A DNA stretch of 15,842 nt from an uncultured bacterium (GTDB lineage Bacteria > Bacillota > Clostridia > Lachnospirales > Lachnospiraceae), in the NCBI GenBank assembly GCA_937893485.1, contig CALBJL010000115.1, positions 1 through 15,842 on the forward strand. The letters are read 5' to 3'. The notes under the pieces were generated by a model. That model did not search any database. It was not told the DNA's origin and was given only the letters and a program-made list of their open reading frames with translations. This document shows positions 5,883 through 13,399 of the stretch, piece by piece; positions within the stretch are counted from its first letter, which is position 1; every line of letters begins with the position of its first letter. Made by a program: the position numbers and the translations under genes.

Positions 5883-7742
5883 TTACCGGTCTGGTACTTC
5901 CGGTGCCGCAGTTTCCAGTTCATTTAAAAATCTGGAGGCTGCGGCATCTTTGTTATACAGCGTTTTACTGTGTGAAAGAACGAGACAGCGTTTCGCCCGT
6001 GTCATGCCGACATAGAATAAGCGGCGTTCCTCCTCGATATCGGCATCCAGCACCGCCTTTTTATAGGGGATCTGCCCCTCTGTCAGCTGCGGAATCCACA
6101 CCGTATCAAACTCCAATCCCTTTGCACCGTGCAGCGTCAGGATCTGTACCCCGTCCGCGTCCTGACGGTTTCTGTTTTTCTGCTCCTCCTGCATACGGAT
6201 ACGGTATGCATGAACATGCTCCTGCCATTCGCTCAGCGACCCAAAGCCGGCCGCCGACTGCTGCAGCTCGTCCAGCACGGCGAGCAGCTCCTGTGCATCC
6301 TGTCCGTGCGTCTGCGCATAGTCAACGACATATTCCTCATAGCCGATCCCCTTGCGCACATAATTCATCGCCGCAAACGGTCCCATATGGGACATGACCT
6401 GCAAATCCTCCGCCAGCTGTGCGATCCGCCTCGCGATCCACGGCTGTTCCTCATAGACCGCCTCCCAGCTGTCCAGATCGATCTGCGGCTCGTCCAGCAC
6501 ATCCCTGCTCAGATACCTCACCGGACGGTTCATAATCTGCAAAAACAGTCCTCTGGAACGGTCTCCCGCCGCGAGCTGCAAATAGCAGATCACATCCTTT
6601 GCGATCCAGTGATCATAGATGAGCGGCACGCGCTCCTTCGCATAAAACGGGATCCCCTCCTGCGTAAACATCTCAAGCAGATAGCCGGACTGCCGGTTTG
6701 TCCGGAACAGCACCGCCAGATCCGACAGCCGGACTCCCTCCGACATCCGTTTGCGGATACCGGCAATGATCGCGCGGTTTTCACGCAGCGCCGAAGGATA
6801 TTCATTCACCGACACCTGTCCCTCCTGCCCGCTGGCAGCCTTGATCTGTTTTTCAAAACGGTTGTGATTGTGCGAGATCAGATTGCCTGACACGCGCACG
6901 ATCTGTGATCCGCAGCGATAGTTTTCCCTCAGATACAACTGTTTTGCATCTGCATAATCCCGAACAAAATTGCGCATCAGTTCCGGTCTTGCTCCGCGGA
7001 ACTGATAGATGGACTGGTCATCGTCCCCGACTAAAAACAGTTCATTCTGCGGCGCTGCGAGCATCCGCAGCACCTCGTATTGCAGCCGGTTCATATCCTG
7101 TACCTCATCCACCAGTATGTACTGAAACCGTTGCTGCCACGCACGCAGATGATCCTCACGCTGTCTGAGCAGCTCGTAGGTGAGCGTGAGCATATCATCA
7201 AAATCGATCAGCCTGTTTTCGCGCAGCTTTCTGTCATAGGCGGCATAGATCTCCCGAAACTGGGCACTGCCACAGCACTTGGCATAATAGTGCGCCAGAT
7301 CGAGCTGCTCATTTTTGACCGCACTGATCTCACCCAGCAGGTTTTCCATCAGCTCCTGCTGTTCGTCCTCCGCCAGATGATAACCGGACAGTATCTCGCG
7401 CAAAAACGCATACTTCCATTCCGGGGTTATGATCTGATCCGCACGGTAATGATAGGCGTGCCTGAGAATTGAGAAAAAGATCGCGTGAAACGTGCCAAAC
7501 TGCACCGGCAGCCGCCGTCCCTCCACCATTGCCTGAAACCGCAGGCGCATCTCTCCTGCGGCAGCCTTTGTAAATGTGATCACCAGTATCCGGTCGGGCG
7601 CAACCTTCCGCTCCTCGATCAGATACCGGATTCTCCCTGTAATGACGGCTGTTTTCCCCGAGCCGGGTCCCGCCAGTACCAGTGTCGCACCATCGCCCTG
7701 TGTAATCGCGGCGCGCTGCGACACGCTGAATCTGTCAAACAT
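5883..7742 (-). CDS. UvrD/PcrA/Rep-type ATP-dependent DNA helicase (SF1A)
   Basis: A 619-residue superfamily 1A helicase. All signature motifs are intact: Q-motif SVSQRAAI (6-13), Walker A AGPGSGKT (24-31), Ia ITFTKAAAGEM, Walker B VDEVQDMN (211-218), III VGDDDQSIYQFRGA (238-251), IV LRENYRCGSQIV (271-282), V LTLHGAKGLEFDTVWIP (535-551) and VI EERRLFYVGMTRAKRC (571-586). It should unwind DNA 3' to 5' in repair or replication. It is shorter than PcrA or UvrD (about 720-750 residues) and ends soon after motif VI, so it lacks the C-terminal Tudor-like tail used by PcrA to bind RNA polymerase; it may be a second paralogue. The start ATG has an AGAGG site seven bases upstream. It lies 65 bases after hypE on the same strand with no clear terminator between, so read-through from the hydrogenase operon is possible. 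Confidence 0.92.
   Translation of the reverse strand: MFDRFSVSQRAAITQGDGATLVLAGPGSGKTAVITGRIRYLIEERKVAPDRILVITFTKAAAGEMRLRFQAMVEGRRLPVQFGTFHAIFFSILRHAYHYRADQIITPEWKYAFLREILSGYHLAEDEQQELMENLLGEISAVKNEQLDLAHYYAKCCGSAQFREIYAAYDRKLRENRLIDFDDMLTLTYELLRQREDHLRAWQQRFQYILVDEVQDMNRLQYEVLRMLAAPQNELFLVGDDDQSIYQFRGARPELMRNFVRDYADAKQLYLRENYRCGSQIVRVSGNLISHNHNRFEKQIKAASGQEGQVSVNEYPSALRENRAIIAGIRKRMSEGVRLSDLAVLFRTNRQSGYLLEMFTQEGIPFYAKERVPLIYDHWIAKDVICYLQLAAGDRSRGLFLQIMNRPVRYLSRDVLDEPQIDLDSWEAVYEEQPWIARRIAQLAEDLQVMSHMGPFAAMNYVRKGIGYEEYVVDYAQTHGQDAQELLAVLDELQQSAAGFGSLSEWQEHVHAYRIRMQEEQKNRNRQDADGVQILTLHGAKGLEFDTVWIPQLTEGQIPYKKAVLDADIEEERRLFYVGMTRAKRCLVLSHSKTLYNKDAAASRFLNELETAAPEVPDR
5904..5946 (+). terminator. 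Possible terminator hairpin embedded in the opposing gene
   Basis: Arms 5904-5918 and 5932-5946 can form 15 continuous pairs in plus-strand RNA, two of them G-U, with a 13-base loop. On the minus-strand RNA the same two positions become A-C mismatches, so the hairpin favours the DUF1292 transcript. The following TCTTTGTT is only a weak U tract, and the structure lies within the helicase 3' end. Confidence 0.4.
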
Positions 7743-7807
7743 ATAACTTCCTCTGTGTATTTCTTTTTTACTGACAACCGTTTTTTATCCGGCAAATAAA
7801 GATAAAG

Positions 7808-8806
7808 TCAGCAGATGCGCGGCAGTCCCTCTCCGTACAGCACATCCAGCACACGTTTTCCGCCGATCAGCGTGCGGATATATGCCGTTCCCGGTGCTTC
7901 ATCCGTGACTCTTCCGATCACCGCTGCATCTGCGCCGTAAGCGCAGCCTGCCAGCACATCACGCGCACGCGCGGCATCCTCAGCGGCTACAATCGCGGCC
8001 AGCTTGCCCTCGTTACCCATATAGAGCGGATCGAGCCCCATCAGTCCGCAGAAATCACGCACCTGCGCATCGACCGGCAGTGCCTCCTCATCGAGCTCCA
8101 TCGTGACACCGGAACGCTCTGCCAGCTCCTTTAAAACGGTCGCAAGCCCTCCGCGCGTCACATCCCGCAGACAATGTACCTGTATATTCTGTGCGAGCAG
8201 CGCCTGCACCATCTCACCGAGCGGCGCACAGTCACTTTTGATCGAATTGTCGATCCCGAACCGCCTTGACAGGATCGCCGCATGGTGATCCCCGAGATTG
8301 CCGGATACCAGTATCGCATCCCCCGCTTTCGCACCGGCAGCACCGATCTCACAGCCCTCCGGCACAAAGCCGACACCCGCCGTATTGATGATGAGCCCGC
8401 CGCTTTCTTCTTTTCTTCCCTCGATGACTTTTGTATCTCCGGCTACGACCTGGGCGCCTGCCTCCCGTGCCGTCCGTGCAAACGAATCCACGATCCGCTG
8501 CAGCAGCCCGATCTCAAGCCCCTCCTGCAATACAAACCCACAGGTGAGATACTGCGGGGCAGCTCCCCGCATCAACAGGTCGTTGACCGTGCCGCAGACT
8601 GCCAGCCTGCCGATATCTCCGCCCGGAAACTCCAGCGGTTCCACGACAAAGCTGTCCGTCGTCACGGCAATCCGTGCACTCGCCGGCACGACTGCCGCAT
8701 CCTCCATCGCACCAAGCACCGGATTGTCAAATGCCCGTGCAAACACCTCTGCGATCAGGTCACTTGTGGCACGCCCGCCGCTTCCATGCGCCATTGTTAT
8801 CTTCAT
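7808..8806 (-). CDS. hypE: Hydrogenase maturation protein HypE (carbamoyl dehydratase)
   Basis: A 332-residue AIR-synthase-like protein. HypE takes the carbamoyl group from HypF onto its C-terminal cysteine and dehydrates it with ATP to a thiocyanate, the source of the CN ligands of the [NiFe] site. The invariant C-terminus PRIC is present. The N-terminal AHGSGGRAT, the ATP-site stretches GAMEDAAVV and VAGDTKVIEGR, and DVTRGGLATVLKELAERSGV all match the family at its normal length. The ATG is preceded by AGGAG eleven bases upstream. It follows hypD after 54 bases and closes the ech-hyp gene order; the helicase gene comes next. In function it pairs with HypC and HypD encoded just upstream; its partner HypF must be encoded elsewhere. 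Confidence 0.97.
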   Translation of the reverse strand: MKITMAHGSGGRATSDLIAEVFARAFDNPVLGAMEDAAVVPASARIAVTTDSFVVEPLEFPGGDIGRLAVCGTVNDLLMRGAAPQYLTCGFVLQEGLEIGLLQRIVDSFARTAREAGAQVVAGDTKVIEGRKEESGGLIINTAGVGFVPEGCEIGAAGAKAGDAILVSGNLGDHHAAILSRRFGIDNSIKSDCAPLGEMVQALLAQNIQVHCLRDVTRGGLATVLKELAERSGVTMELDEEALPVDAQVRDFCGLMGLDPLYMGNEGKLAAIVAAEDAARARDVLAGCAYGADAAVIGRVTDEAPGTAYIRTLIGGKRVLDVLYGEGLPRIC

Positions 8807-8860
8807 TTTACTTTTATCTCCTTACTGATCCTGCTAATAATACTGTCTGCGATCCCACCA

Positions 8861-9952
8861 CTATCTCGTCCGGTGATACATCAGATACTGATGGCAGCTC
8901 CCCTCCTCGGATACCATACAGGCTCCCTGCGGATTCTGCGGCGTACATACCGTTCCAAACAGCGGGCAGTCACCCGGCAGACAGCGCCCCATGAGCACCT
9001 GATCGCACCTGCACGCCTGATTTTTCCTGTGATCCTGTATCAAAGACGCACTTCCGGCATCAAAGCCCGCATATTCCGCGCGCAGCAGCCGCCCCGATGC
9101 GGGTATCACACCCATGCCGCGCCACGCAGCGTCCGACACCTCGAAATATTTGTCCACGATGCGCTGTGCCAGCTCGTTTCCCTCATGCGTCACGACCGAC
9201 GGATAATAGTTTTTCACATCCGCACGCCCGCGATCCTCCCGACAGCGCACCGCCGCCCGGAACGTGCCGTAGACTGCAAGCAGCAGCTCCTTTGCCTCAA
9301 ATCCGGCGACCCCGAACGGTACCTGATAACGCGCCGCGAGCGGTTCAAACAGCTTCGCGCCGGTCACCGCCGCCACATGTCCGGGGGCTAAAAATCCGTC
9401 AATTCCGCTCCCGTTCTCACACAGCCATGCAATAACCTCCGGCATCGTCTTTAACGCCGTAAGCAGCTGTACATTTTCAATTTTTTGTTCTATCAGCTGC
9501 TCTAACAGCATCGCATACACCGGTGTCGTCGTCTCAAAGCCGACTGCCGCAAATACAAATCTGCGCTGCGGCTGTTCCTTTACAAGACGCAGAATATCCA
9601 TCGGTGAATACACCATCTCCACCTGTGCGCCCTCACTTCTCGCATCCGCAAGGCTGCGCGCCCTGCCGGGCACACGCATCAGATCCCCGAAGGTCACAAC
9701 GGTTGTACCGGGCTCAAGCGACAGCTCAAGCAGCCGGTCGATATACGCGGTCGGTGTCACGCAGACCGGACAGCCGGGTCCGCTGATCAGATGCAGTCTG
9801 GGCGATAACAGCCCACTGATCCCATATTTAGAAATAGCAGCGGTATGACTGCCGCACACCTCCATGATGGAGATGTCCGGTCCGTCATACGCTGCCAGCC
9901 ATGCTTTGATCTTTGTGATCTGACGATCCATGTCAATCTTAAAATCTGTCAT
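8861..9952 (-). CDS. hypD: Hydrogenase maturation protein HypD
   Basis: A 363-residue protein, the scaffold on which, with HypC, the Fe(CN)2CO unit is assembled. Conserved motifs are MEVCGSHT (Cys33) and GPGCPVC (Cys61, Cys64), matching the E. coli active-site cysteines, plus VTFGDLMRVPG and ETTTPVYA. The C-terminus carries cysteines near 314, 316, 324, 329, 336, 345 and 353, including the ligands of the [4Fe-4S] cluster. The ATG overlaps the hypC stop in an ATGA, so the HypC and HypD partners are translationally coupled, which fits their stable complex. Nothing is missing relative to the family. Confidence 0.97.
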   Translation of the reverse strand: MTDFKIDMDRQITKIKAWLAAYDGPDISIMEVCGSHTAAISKYGISGLLSPRLHLISGPGCPVCVTPTAYIDRLLELSLEPGTTVVTFGDLMRVPGRARSLADARSEGAQVEMVYSPMDILRLVKEQPQRRFVFAAVGFETTTPVYAMLLEQLIEQKIENVQLLTALKTMPEVIAWLCENGSGIDGFLAPGHVAAVTGAKLFEPLAARYQVPFGVAGFEAKELLLAVYGTFRAAVRCREDRGRADVKNYYPSVVTHEGNELAQRIVDKYFEVSDAAWRGMGVIPASGRLLRAEYAGFDAGSASLIQDHRKNQACRCDQVLMGRCLPGDCPLFGTVCTPQNPQGACMVSEEGSCHQYLMYHRTR

Positions 9953-10161
9953 GCTTGTTCTATTTCCTCAAACAATTCTATCATATCCCGTGCCTCACCC
10001 GCAGATAATTTCTGAAGAATACATCCCGCGTGAACAAGCACATAATCTCCCACCGCAATCGGCACAAGTCCGGAAATCGCGCGCACACGGTTTCCGCTGA
10101 AATCCACTAACGCATCTTTCTCATAGATCTCTACTACTTTTCCGGGTAAAGCCACACACAT
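9949..10161 (-). CDS. hypC: Hydrogenase maturation chaperone HypC/HybG
   Basis: A 70-residue protein beginning MCVALPGKV, the defining HypC/HupF start. Cys2, exposed after removal of the initiator Met, holds the iron centre and contacts HypD and then the hydrogenase large subunit. VDFSGNRVRAISGL and VGDYVLVHAGCILQKL complete the OB-like barrel, and a C-terminal helix follows. The AAGGAAG site lies inside the end of the ferredoxin-like gene, which stops at 10163-10165, one base before this gene, so the genes are tightly coupled. It is the only HypC copy here and presumably serves the Ech large subunit encoded upstream. Confidence 0.96.
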   Translation of the reverse strand: MCVALPGKVVEIYEKDALVDFSGNRVRAISGLVPIAVGDYVLVHAGCILQKLSAGEARDMIELFEEIEQA

Positions 10162-10162
10162 A

Positions 10163-10546
10163 TCACGATTCTTCCTTTTTCGTTTCTGCCGGTTTCTCAG
10201 GCTCCGTCGGTTTCTGATAGACCGCTTCTTTTTTCTCTGCGCCGGGTGTCTGATAACCGGGTGCGATCGTCAGACATTTCTTCGGACATACCTGTGCACA
10301 ATAGCCGCACTGTACACAGTCAAACCGGTTGATCGTCCATGTGCCGCCCGCACGGTCTACCGTGATCGCCCGCGGCGGACAGTTACGGCTGCACAGTCCG
10401 CACATGATACACTGTGCGATATCGATATCCACATGTCCTCGGCTGCGCTCCGGATAGACCGCAGGCTGCCCGGGATATGCAGTCGTGACCGGCTTGGAAA
10501 AGAGATTTTTTAACATCGTTCCCGCAAAGGGCATAAATTTAGACAT
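10163..10546 (-). CDS. echF: Ech hydrogenase subunit F, 2[4Fe-4S] ferredoxin-like polyferredoxin
   Basis: A 127-residue protein with two classical cluster motifs, CIMCGLCSRNCP (Cys46, 49, 52, 56) and CVQCGYCAQVCP (Cys77, 80, 83, 87). Like NuoI, it should pass electrons between ferredoxin and the small subunit cluster. The start at ATG 10544-10546 is chosen because a GGAGG site lies nine bases upstream, straddling the echE stop, and because it begins MSKFMPFAGTMLKNLFSKP, as expected for this subunit; an earlier in-frame ATG lies within echE. The last ~27 residues are a Lys/Glu/Pro-rich charged tail that is probably disordered. Position directly after echE and before hypC fits the ech order. 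Confidence 0.93.
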   Translation of the reverse strand: MSKFMPFAGTMLKNLFSKPVTTAYPGQPAVYPERSRGHVDIDIAQCIMCGLCSRNCPPRAITVDRAGGTWTINRFDCVQCGYCAQVCPKKCLTIAPGYQTPGAEKKEAVYQKPTEPEKPAETKKEES

Positions 10547-10559
10547 TTCCCATTTCCTC

Positions 10560-11642
10560 CTATCGCTCTGTACAACTGATGCAGGGATCAATCGTCAGAA
10601 TCAAAAGCGGCACATCAGAAAACTGACAGCCCTTCAACGTCTTTAACAGTGCCGGAATGTTGGCAAATGTAGGTGTGCGGATACGAATCCTATCGAGAAA
10701 TTTCGTTCCGGTTCCTTTTGCATAATAAATTGCCTCTCCTCTCGGTTGTTCTACGCGCATGAAATATTCTCCGTTCGGGTTGCCCTTGACCGGAACCGCA
10801 ATATCGCCCTCCGGAATCTTGTCAACCGCCTGACGGATAAGCGCAATCGACTGGTACATCTCCTTGATACGCACCTCACAGCGCGCATAGGAATCACAGT
10901 CATCACTTGTAATAATATCAAAATCGAGATCGCCGTAAGCGGCGTATCCCAGCTTTCTCGTATCTCTTGCAATACCGCTCGCACGCAGCATCGGTCCGCA
11001 TGCACCGAGGTCGTGCGCCTCCTGCGGTGTCAGAATACCGACACCCTTTAAGCGTGTCAGTACGGTATAATCATTCAGGAAAATATCCGCGATGTGATGC
11101 AGCTCCTGCTCGAATCCGTTTAATTTTTCCACAAACGCATGCAGCATATCCGACGGCATATCCTTTAATACACCACCGGGAGCATTGACCGAAAAGATCA
11201 CGCGCCCGCCGGTCGACTGCTCAAACATATCCAGAATTTGCTCCCGCATCCGCCAGCACTGGTAGAACAGACTCTCAAATCCAAAACCGTCTGCCAGCAG
11301 TCCCAGCCACAGCATATGAGAATGCAGGCGGCTCATCTCACACCAGATCGTGCGCAGGTAACGACCGCGCACGGGCACCTCCACATCCATGATATGCTCC
11401 ACCGTCTCGCAGTAGGTCATACCGTGCATAAAGCTGCAGATTCCACAGGTACGCTCCACGACGTACTGCATTTCCTTGAAATCCTTCTTTTTTACGAGTG
11501 ATTCCAGTCCGCGGTGTACAAATCCGATAGACGGAACCGCCTCTACGACGCGCTCATCATCCAGTACGAGATCCAGATGAATCGGCTCCGGTAATACGGG
11601 GTGCTGCGGTCCAAACGGAACCACACTTTTTTTACTTGCCAT
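10560..11642 (-). CDS. echE: Ech [NiFe] hydrogenase large subunit
   Basis: A 360-residue catalytic subunit related to NuoD. The N-terminal nickel ligands lie in RTCGICS (Cys66, Cys69) and the C-terminal ones in DPCISCTER (Cys354, Cys357). It reduces protons or oxidises hydrogen at the NiFe(CN)2CO centre in the peripheral arm of the membrane complex. PFGPQHPVLPEP and GFVHRGLESL near the N-terminus match the group 4/NuoD family. The protein stops three residues after the last Cys, with no C-terminal extension, so proteolytic maturation is not expected. An AGGAGG site precedes ATG 11640-11642. It lies between echD and echF, with the maturation genes following. Confidence 0.97.
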   Translation of the reverse strand: MASKKSVVPFGPQHPVLPEPIHLDLVLDDERVVEAVPSIGFVHRGLESLVKKKDFKEMQYVVERTCGICSFMHGMTYCETVEHIMDVEVPVRGRYLRTIWCEMSRLHSHMLWLGLLADGFGFESLFYQCWRMREQILDMFEQSTGGRVIFSVNAPGGVLKDMPSDMLHAFVEKLNGFEQELHHIADIFLNDYTVLTRLKGVGILTPQEAHDLGACGPMLRASGIARDTRKLGYAAYGDLDFDIITSDDCDSYARCEVRIKEMYQSIALIRQAVDKIPEGDIAVPVKGNPNGEYFMRVEQPRGEAIYYAKGTGTKFLDRIRIRTPTFANIPALLKTLKGCQFSDVPLLILTIDPCISCTER

Positions 11643-11657
11643 AATCGATCGAACCTC

Positions 11658-12005
11658 CTACAGTGTTTTCATCGGTGTGGTATCATCCATGCGGTACAGC
11701 TTATCATGATAATCCACCGAAATCATTTTAATCTTCACGCCAAACAGCTCTGCCATCTCATTCTCATACAGAAAAGCCGCATCATAAATATGTGTGATGC
11801 TCGGAATCTCCTCATTCTCATCAATCACAAGCCGAAGGGAGATCCACTCATAGTCTTTTCCAAATGTATAGCTCAGCTCATAGCCGTTCTCTATGCTCAC
11901 GGCATGTGCCTGCATCAGACGGTAGTCCGCCGCCTTCATTTCCATGACTTTCATCAAAAATTCTCCGGTCGTCACCGGAATCAGTTCACATCCTGTATCT
12001 GCCAC
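11658..12005 (-). CDS. echD: Ech hydrogenase subunit D (NuoC-like)
   Basis: A 115-residue protein related to the 30-kDa (NuoC) subunit of complex I. The typical C-terminal stretch is ITHIYDAAFLYENEMAELFG (about 70-89), followed by VKIKMISVDYHDKLY. It has no cofactor motif and helps hold the small and large subunits together. Its start is GTG at 12003-12005, preceded by a strong GGAGGAG site. It lies 15 bases after echC and 15 before echE. Its short size is normal for EchD, which lacks the longer tail of NuoC. Confidence 0.92.
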   Translation of the reverse strand: MADTGCELIPVTTGEFLMKVMEMKAADYRLMQAHAVSIENGYELSYTFGKDYEWISLRLVIDENEEIPSITHIYDAAFLYENEMAELFGVKIKMISVDYHDKLYRMDDTTPMKTL

Positions 12006-12020
12006 TGTGGCTCCTCCTCC

Positions 12021-12503
12021 CTATTTCCCGTGCTTATCATTGTTATCATTCTGTCCGGCTTTCATTGCCTCGTGCTTTTTCTGGAACAGGGCAACCGCCT
12101 GTATAATACCGTCAATGATCGACTGCGGTCTCGCCGCACAGCCCGGCACATAGATATCCACCGGAATGACCATATCCGCGCCGCCCTTAATATTATAGCA
12201 CTCCTTAAACACGCCTCCGGTGCACGCGCACGTTCCGACCGCACACACGACCTTCGGATTGGGCATCTGACTGTAGATCTGCTCTACGACAGGTGCATTC
12301 TGCGAATTAATTCCGCCCGTGATGAGCAGGATATCGGCGTGCATCGGATTGCCGGTGTTTACGACTCCGAAACGCTCTGCATCATATATAGGTGTCAGAC
12401 ACGCCAGAACTTCTATGTCACATCCGTTGCAGCTGCTTCCGTCATAGTGCAGCAGCCACGGTGATCTCGCTACGTTTGTCATTTTTCTTGATGCCAATTG
12501 CAT
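12021..12503 (-). CDS. echC: Ech hydrogenase small subunit (NuoB-like), start in conflict with ribosome site
   Basis: The small electron-transfer subunit, with the cysteine pattern of the proximal [4Fe-4S] cluster: GSSCNGCDIEVL, VGTCACTGG and YVPGCAARPQSI. The core from ARSPWLLHYDG to the end is intact. The start is unclear. In this frame the ATGs are at 12503 and 12482, and neither has a Shine-Dalgarno site at working distance. The only strong site, GGAGGAG at 12527-12521, points to ATG 12516-12514 in another frame, which reads MANNNAIGIKK and then would stop after 24 codons. Removing one A from the run at 12482-12486 fuses that start to TNVARSPWLL, giving about 164 residues. I infer a one-base frameshift, an assembly error, or start by coupling. 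The position between echB and echD is as expected. Confidence 0.85.
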   Translation of the reverse strand: MQLASRKMTNVARSPWLLHYDGSSCNGCDIEVLACLTPIYDAERFGVVNTGNPMHADILLITGGINSQNAPVVEQIYSQMPNPKVVCAVGTCACTGGVFKECYNIKGGADMVIPVDIYVPGCAARPQSIIDGIIQAVALFQKKHEAMKAGQNDNNDKHGK

Positions 12504-12526
12504 TATTGTTTGCCATTTTTCTCCTC

Positions 12527-13399
12527 CTATCGATGCATCAGCACTAAAATTGTCAGATTGATTCCGCCTGCCACCAGCGTCACGACCCATGTACTCACGA
12601 GCAATACCTTCCAGTTGACACGCGCAGAGGTGTTATCAATCAGTATCTCCAGAAAATAAGTCGCCAGAATCACAATCAGTGCCACCACATAGCTGACCGG
12701 ATTGCTGTTGACGATAAACAGTGCCACAACGCCCATGAGGAATACAACCTCATACCACTCTGCCAGATGGATCAGCGCCAGATTGGAGCCGACCATCTCC
12801 TGTGTGACACCGCGGACGATCTCCTGATGCGCATGGTGTGCGGTAGACAAATCAAACGGTGACTTTCGCATCTTGATGGTCAGAATGAATAAAAATCCGA
12901 CAAACACACCGGGCAGAAACGCAATCGCACTCGTATTCATATGAATAATATCCTTCACGTAAAATGTGCCGGTAGCAACATAAAATCCAACCGCCGTGAG
13001 CAGTACCATCGGCTCATACGCCATCATCTGCACGAGCTCACGCTGACATCCGACCGATGCATACGGAGAATGTGTAAACGATGCCGCAAGCACCAGAAAC
13101 ATTGCACAGGTCGTCAGTGCAAAGAAGCACAGCAGCAGATCCATTCCCGCAAAAAACAGTCCGCCCGCAATGACCATAAACAACAGATAGGTCATGACGA
13201 GGAAGGTCTGCGAACGCTTTACGACCAGCGGCTCCTTCTGGAACAGCTTGATGACATCATAAAACGGCTGAAAGACCGACGGCCCTTTCCTGCCCTGCAT
13301 ACGCGCAGAAATCTTTCTGTCCACACCGTCCAGAAAGCCTCCGATAAACGGGGCTCCTACGATATATAAAATCACAAATAAAATCGGTTTTACATCCAT
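12527..13399 (-). CDS. echB: Ech hydrogenase membrane subunit B (NuoH-like)
   Basis: A 290-residue protein with about eight membrane helices, related to NuoH, the subunit joining the peripheral hydrogenase arm to the ion-pumping membrane arm. Family hallmarks are ISARMQGRKGPS (about 30-41), the acidic loop segments ASVGCQRELVQMMAYEP and KMRKSPFDLSTAHHAHQE, and EIVRGVTQEMVGSNLAL. The start ATG 13397-13399 (MDVKPILFV) is set by a GGAGG site nine bases upstream. It overlaps the end of echA by ten bases, so the two membrane subunits are translationally coupled. The overlap at its own end with the echC ribosome site is tight. Confidence 0.95.
   Translation of the reverse strand: MDVKPILFVILYIVGAPFIGGFLDGVDRKISARMQGRKGPSVFQPFYDVIKLFQKEPLVVKRSQTFLVMTYLLFMVIAGGLFFAGMDLLLCFFALTTCAMFLVLAASFTHSPYASVGCQRELVQMMAYEPMVLLTAVGFYVATGTFYVKDIIHMNTSAIAFLPGVFVGFLFILTIKMRKSPFDLSTAHHAHQEIVRGVTQEMVGSNLALIHLAEWYEVVFLMGVVALFIVNSNPVSYVVALIVILATYFLEILIDNTSARVNWKVLLVSTWVVTLVAGGINLTILVLMHR

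Noticed and set aside
7743..7807. Possible terminator after hypE
   Set aside because: The CCGGATAAAAAACGG stretch gives only a three-pair stem and no U tract follows, so I do not call it.
10547..10591. Earlier in-frame ATG for echF at 10589-10591
   Set aside because: It lies within the echE C-terminus, with no ribosome site; the GGAGG at the echE stop fits ATG 10544-10546.
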